Source of the DNA: Sphingomonas jatrophae
Lineage (GTDB): Bacteria; Pseudomonadota; Alphaproteobacteria; Sphingomonadales; Sphingomonadaceae
DNA length: 64,000 nt
Assembly (NCBI RefSeq): GCF_900113315.1
Contig: NZ_FOZG01000001.1
Location: 186,001-250,000 of the forward strand
Direction of reading: 5' to 3'
Numbering within the stretch: the stretch's first letter is position 1; the number at the start of each line of letters is the position of its first letter. Positions 60,118-64,000 of the stretch are shown here, in pieces. The position numbers were made by a program, and so were the translations under genes. The notes beneath the pieces are model-generated. The model ran no database searches and had not been told where the DNA came from. It was given only the letters and a program-made list of their open reading frames with translations.

Positions 60118-62721
60118 TCAGAAGCGGAAGCCGATCTGCCCGCCCCACATGCGGGGGCTGAGCGGCAGGCATTGCAACACGCCACTCGTCCCCGCGACGC
60201 CGAACGTGCCGTTCGGAGCGGAGTTGAGCACGCCCTGCGGCTCGGGCACGCACGCCTTCTTGCCGAAGACGTTGTTGACGAAGGCGGCCAGCTCCACCTT
60301 GCTGCCGGCCACGTCGGTCAGCGCTACGCGCGCGTTCGACAGGGGATAAGCGGACGTGCGCTGCGCCGGATTGAAGGCGCGCAGATCCGCCTCGAACAGG
60401 CTCTGCCAGTAGGTGCGCCAGCTCAGCTCCACCGGCCCAGTGCGGTAGACCGCGCTGCCCGACAGCTGCCACTTGGGCAGCGGAAAGCGCGTGCCGGAGA
60501 GGTTCACGCTCCCCGTCGGCCGGAGATAACCGGCCGGCGGCTCGAAGCTGTAATCGGTATAGCGGGCGTCCAAGAAGCTGCCGCCCGTCTCAAGCGTCAG
60601 CCCGCGCGCGGGGCGGGCCGCCAGCGTCCACTCCAGCCCGCGTACGCGCGCGGCACGCGCGTTCAGCGTCACCGCATCGTTGGTCGCGCCGAGGCACTGG
60701 CCGCCATCGAACACGCCTTGCGTGCAGGCGCTGCCGCCGGGGCCGGTTGCAAGCGTGACATTGGGCAAGGTCGCCTGGATCTGGATGTCGCGGTAGCGCG
60801 TCCAGTAACCGGCAATGGTCGTGCGCAGCGGCACGCCGGCCAGCTCGAAATCGGATTTAAGTCCCAGCTCCACGTCCAGCACCCGCTCGGGCCGGGCGGT
60901 TATGACGGCGGGGTTGATCGCCGCGCTGTTGATCGCGCCCGAACGATAGCCGGTCCGCGCGGTGACGTAGGCCAGTGTCCGATCCGCCAGATCATGATCG
61001 AGCGCCAGCGTGAAGGTCGGCTTGCGGAAGGTGCGGCGCACCTCGGCCGAACACTGGTCGAGCGGCAGCAGCCGCCCGCCCGTGTCCGTCAGCGCGCAGG
61101 CATTGGTGATCCCCGGATAGGCGATGCCGAACAGGGTGTAGGTGGCCGGATCGAAGATGCCGCCGCGCACCGTCGCATTGGTTGCAGGGGAGGCGGGGAA
61201 GCGCTGTGTGCGCGTCTGCAGCCGGGCGAAGCGCCGGTCGATCGTGTAGCGGGCGCCCGCGGTCAACCGCGTATCCGGCCGCACCCGCCACGTCGCCTGC
61301 GCATAGGCGGCATAGCTGGTGTTGCGCGCATCGTTGCGGGTGGCGTCCGTATAGGTGATCTGCCGTCCCGCCACGGGTGCCGGGCTGATGCCACTCGGCA
61401 GAAACAGGTAGAGCTGATCGCCATCGTTCGGGCTCGTCTCGCGGAAGCCGAACAGGCCGGCGGTCCAGTCCACCCGATCGCCGGCCAGCTTGCCGTTCAG
61501 CGTCAGCTCCGCCTGCGATGAGCGGTAGCGCGGCGTTTCGTAGAGGAAGACGTTGGTGACGTAAGGCAGGCCGCGGTTCTGCGATGAGCCGCGTGTGGCG
61601 AAGTTTCGCCGCGCTACCAGCAGCCGCGCCTCGGTCCCGCCGATCCTTCCCGTCGCCTCGGCCGACAGCGTCGAGTAGCGGCCCTTGTTGCGATTGGAGA
61701 TCGCCTGCTCGGTTGTCCAGAAGCCCGCACGCGCCGCGCGATCGACCGAGCTGAGCAGCGCATTATAGGCTGTCGGCGCGGTGCTGACGGTGCGCCCTTG
61801 CGGGAAGTCGGCGAAATAGGGCGTGATCTGCCGGCCGAGCAGGTCGGTGAAGCCGGTGCAGGTGCCGGGGATGTTGCAGATGGACGGCCGGTTGCCCGCC
61901 GCATTCACCGATCCGACGAAATAGCCCAACGTGTGATAGGAAACGCCGGTATAATCCTCCTCGTTCTCCTTGGCACGGAGCAGCAGTGTAAAGTCCGGGT
62001 CTGGCGACCATTTCAGCGCGGCCTGGCCGGCATAGCGTCGCAGCCCCATGGACGGCGTGTCGTTGCGCGCGCCGCTCACCGGATCGGCGTAGAGGTTCCT
62101 GAGATAGCCCGTCTGCCGGGCGAATGCGCCCGCGACGCGCAGCGCCAGCGTGGGCGAGAGCGGCAGGTTGAGCGCGCCCTGCAACTCGCGCCGGCCGTAA
62201 TCGCCGAGGGTCGCGCGGGCGTAGCCGCCGATCTCCGCTTCCGGCGCCCGCGTTTCATAGAGGATCGCGCCGCCTGTCGAGTTGCGGCCGATCAGCGTCC
62301 CCTGCGGGCCCTTCAGCACCTCCACCCGCGCCACGTCGAACAAAGTGCCCGTCAGCCCGACCGGCCGCGCCTGATAGACCCCGTCGACGTAGACCGCGGT
62401 GGACGTATCGAATTGCAGCCCGGTCGAAGGGAAGTTCTGCTGCCCCCGGATCGTGATGTTGATCGTGTCCTGCCGGAACAGCGACGGTGCGATGTAGAGC
62501 GACGGCGAGGTGTAGCGCAGATCCTCCAGCGTGCGGATGTCGAGCCGGTTGACCGATTCGGCATCGTAGCTGTCGATCGACAAGGGAACCTGCGCCTGCA
62601 TCTCGGCCCGGCGGCGCGCGGTAACGATGACGTCGCGAAAGGCGGGCCGCGTGACCTGCGCCAGTGCGGGTTCCCCGGCAAGGATGAAGGCCAGGGCGAA
62701 CAGACTGGTACGGATCGGCAT
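60118..62721 (-). CDS. TonB-dependent outer-membrane receptor
   Basis: An 867-residue receptor. A signal peptide ends at ALAQ, then DVIVTARRRAE (TonB-box area), a plug with ITIRGQQNFPSTGLQFDTSTAVYVDGVY and VEVLKGPQGTLIGRNSTGG, and a barrel ending in GGQIGFRF with terminal phenylalanine. AGAGGGG precedes ATG 62721. Cysteine pairs (SICNIPGTC and ACTQGVFDGGQC) in outer loops suggest disulfide-stabilised loops. It is divergent from cofG by 99 bases and convergent with the ModE-like regulator. Ligand unknown. Confidence 0.93.
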   Translation of the reverse strand: MPIRTSLFALAFILAGEPALAQVTRPAFRDVIVTARRRAEMQAQVPLSIDSYDAESVNRLDIRTLEDLRYTSPSLYIAPSLFRQDTINITIRGQQNFPSTGLQFDTSTAVYVDGVYQARPVGLTGTLFDVARVEVLKGPQGTLIGRNSTGGAILYETRAPEAEIGGYARATLGDYGRRELQGALNLPLSPTLALRVAGAFARQTGYLRNLYADPVSGARNDTPSMGLRRYAGQAALKWSPDPDFTLLLRAKENEEDYTGVSYHTLGYFVGSVNAAGNRPSICNIPGTCTGFTDLLGRQITPYFADFPQGRTVSTAPTAYNALLSSVDRAARAGFWTTEQAISNRNKGRYSTLSAEATGRIGGTEARLLVARRNFATRGSSQNRGLPYVTNVFLYETPRYRSSQAELTLNGKLAGDRVDWTAGLFGFRETSPNDGDQLYLFLPSGISPAPVAGRQITYTDATRNDARNTSYAAYAQATWRVRPDTRLTAGARYTIDRRFARLQTRTQRFPASPATNATVRGGIFDPATYTLFGIAYPGITNACALTDTGGRLLPLDQCSAEVRRTFRKPTFTLALDHDLADRTLAYVTARTGYRSGAINSAAINPAVITARPERVLDVELGLKSDFELAGVPLRTTIAGYWTRYRDIQIQATLPNVTLATGPGGSACTQGVFDGGQCLGATNDAVTLNARAARVRGLEWTLAARPARGLTLETGGSFLDARYTDYSFEPPAGYLRPTGSVNLSGTRFPLPKWQLSGSAVYRTGPVELSWRTYWQSLFEADLRAFNPAQRTSAYPLSNARVALTDVAGSKVELAAFVNNVFGKKACVPEPQGVLNSAPNGTFGVAGTSGVLQCLPLSPRMWGGQIGFRF

Positions 62722-62820
62722 CGCGCCCCTCTGCCGCAGGTCAGCGGCCAACGAAAGGCGCGGCGCTTGCAAATCGTGGGTCAGGCTTCGACAAGGGCGG
62801 CCAGCGATAAGGAGAGGCTG

Positions 62821-64000
62821 GTGACGGGCACGGGACTCGATCAGGAGCGTGCGGCGATCCTCGATGCGTCGCTGGAGACGCTGCTGGAGCGCGCGGAGGC
62901 GATGACGGTTGCGGGGTATGGCGCGCTCGTCACCTATTCACGCAAGGTGTTCATCCCGCTGACGAAACTCTGCCGCGACGTGTGCCGCTATTGCACGTTC
63001 GCGGAGACGCCGGGTGCTCGCCCCGCTTATCTGTCCCGCGACGAGGTGCTGGCGATCGCCCGTGCCGGCGTGGCGGCCGGGTGTCGCGAAGCGCTGTTCA
63101 CCCTCGGGGATGCCCCGGAAGCCCGCTACGCCGCCGCACGCGACGCGCTCGCCAGCCTCGGCCACGCGACCACGCTCTCCTATCTGGGGGAGATGGCGGC
63201 GGCGGTGCTGGAGGAAACGGGCCTGCTGCCGCACCTCAATCCGGGGCTGATGACCGACGCGGATTACGCCGCACTGCGCCCGGTCGCCGCCTCGATGGGG
63301 CTGATGCTGGAGACCACGGCCGCGCACCTTGGCGACAAGGGCGGGCCGCATCACGGCTGTACCACCAAGGTGCCGGCCGCGCGTCTGGAGGCGATGGAGG
63401 CGGCCGGGCGCGCCCGCGTGCCGTTCACCACCGGGCTGCTGATCGGCATAGGCGAGACGCGGGAGGAGCGGCTCGATGCGCTCGCGGCCATCCGCGACAG
63501 CCACCATCGGCATGGCCACATCCAGGAAGTCATCATCCAGAATTTTCGGGCGAAACCGGATACGAAGATGGCCGCGGTCGAGGATGCCAGTCTCGACGAT
63601 CATCTCTGGACCATCGCTGCGGCGCGCCTGATGCTAGGGCCGGACATGACGATCCAGGCGCCGCCCAACCTCCATGCGCCGGATGCGCTCGGCCGCCTGT
63701 TGCGGGCCGGGGTGAATGACTGGGGCGGTGTCTCCCCGGTCACGCCCGATCACGTCAACCCGGAGGCACCCTGGCCGCATCTCGATGCGCTGGCGGAGGC
63801 AACCGCCGCTGCCGGGCGCACGCTCCGCGAACGGCTGGCGATCGGTCCTGCTCTCGCGCAGACGCCCGAGCGCTGGCTGGAGCCTGCGCTTGCCAAGGTG
63901 GTGCGCCGCTCGGTCGATGCCCGCGGCCTGCCGGTGCGCGACGGCTGGCATGCGGGCAGTTCGGCGGCGATGCCCGGATTGGTCGGCGGCGGCCGCACGA
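62821..64000 (+). CDS. cofG: CofG domain of F0 synthase (possibly FbiC fusion), cut by window edge
   Basis: Radical SAM enzyme for coenzyme F420: it joins 5-amino-6-ribitylaminouracil with tyrosine-derived material to make the deazaflavin F0. The iron-sulfur site is C51, C55 and C58 in the KLCRDVCRYCTFAETPG motif. Further CofG blocks are ALFTLGDAPEARYAAARDAL, GLMLETTAAHL, PFTTGLLIGIGETREERLDAL, IQNFRAKPDTKM and QAPPNLHAPDALGRLLRAGVNDWGGVSPVTPDHVNPEAPWPHL. The GTG start has a strong AAGGAGAG ribosome site. The frame is still open at residue 393, beyond the normal CofG end, which suggests a CofG-CofH fusion (FbiC). Confidence 0.88.
   Translation, partial: MTGTGLDQERAAILDASLETLLERAEAMTVAGYGALVTYSRKVFIPLTKLCRDVCRYCTFAETPGARPAYLSRDEVLAIARAGVAAGCREALFTLGDAPEARYAAARDALASLGHATTLSYLGEMAAAVLEETGLLPHLNPGLMTDADYAALRPVAASMGLMLETTAAHLGDKGGPHHGCTTKVPAARLEAMEAAGRARVPFTTGLLIGIGETREERLDALAAIRDSHHRHGHIQEVIIQNFRAKPDTKMAAVEDASLDDHLWTIAAARLMLGPDMTIQAPPNLHAPDALGRLLRAGVNDWGGVSPVTPDHVNPEAPWPHLDALAEATAAAGRTLRERLAIGPALAQTPERWLEPALAKVVRRSVDARGLPVRDGWHAGSSAAMPGLVGGGRT

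Noticed and set aside
1-64000. tRNA, rRNA or prophage/integrative element
   Set aside because: I found no tRNA-like T-loop context, no integrase, transposase or attachment-site duplication, and no shift in base composition wide enough to mark an island.

Overview
The window is a 64 kb piece of a high-GC alphaproteobacterial chromosome, most likely from a Sphingomonas-like member of the Sphingomonadaceae. The evidence is the very GC-rich codon use, three large TonB-dependent receptors, a TorF-type porin, phosphatidylcholine-forming lipid genes, and several dispersed palindromic repeats of the kind common in sphingomonads. Genes are dense and mostly chromosomal in character. I see no integrase, transposase, CRISPR array, rRNA or tRNA.

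Left part (1-10 kb): the start of DNA polymerase III alpha (cut by the window edge), an Amidase_2 enzyme coupled to a small exported protein, a DinB polymerase fused in frame to a small zinc-finger module, an enoyl-CoA hydratase and N-formylglutamate hydrolase pair, ilvD, a lipoprotein, the NAD(P)HX repair enzyme and an RNA methyltransferase of the RlmD/TrmA family. From 10 to 19 kb: a TonB receptor, then an envelope-lipid neighbourhood. It holds a glycosyltransferase and LpxH-like phosphatase pair, a PmtA methyltransferase and Mpo1-like membrane protein pair, a membrane-anchored class III aminotransferase, and phosphatidylserine decarboxylase.

Middle part (19-38 kb): PhoD phosphatase, isochorismatase-like hydrolase, a PadR/DUF2218 metal-type regulator pair with a clear inverted-repeat operator, rarA, a TelA/XpaC-like pair, an Nramp-family transporter, a CHASE4-GGDEF-EAL protein, a TorF porin coupled to a TonB receptor, a glutamine amidotransferase-like protein, a thioredoxin-reductase-like flavoprotein and an M3 peptidase. 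From 38 to 48 kb lies a fatty-acid degradation block: MerR regulator and acyl-CoA ligase on one strand, thiolase, FadB-type multifunctional enzyme and acyl-CoA dehydrogenase on the other, then a FadL porin. A dyad between the divergent halves is the likely control point.

Right part (48-64 kb): two flavoproteins flanking a 59-residue helix-turn-helix-like protein, an aminotransferase, YghU, and then a glycan-type island of tightly overlapping genes. One arm is inositol-phosphate synthase, a very short glycosidase and a methyltransferase. The other is a glycosyltransferase, DUF6165, polysaccharide pyruvyl transferase and an FrhB-like iron-sulfur flavoprotein. The window ends with a ModE-like regulator, a third TonB receptor and the start of CofG/FbiC, a coenzyme F420 biosynthesis enzyme that is uncommon in this group.

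The most interesting candidates for little-described biology are the glycan island (52.9-59.7 kb), the membrane-lipid neighbourhood with its anchored aminotransferase (15.0-19.0 kb), the amidase/exported-protein pair (1.3-2.4 kb), and the DinB/zinc-finger read-through with an internal ribosome site.
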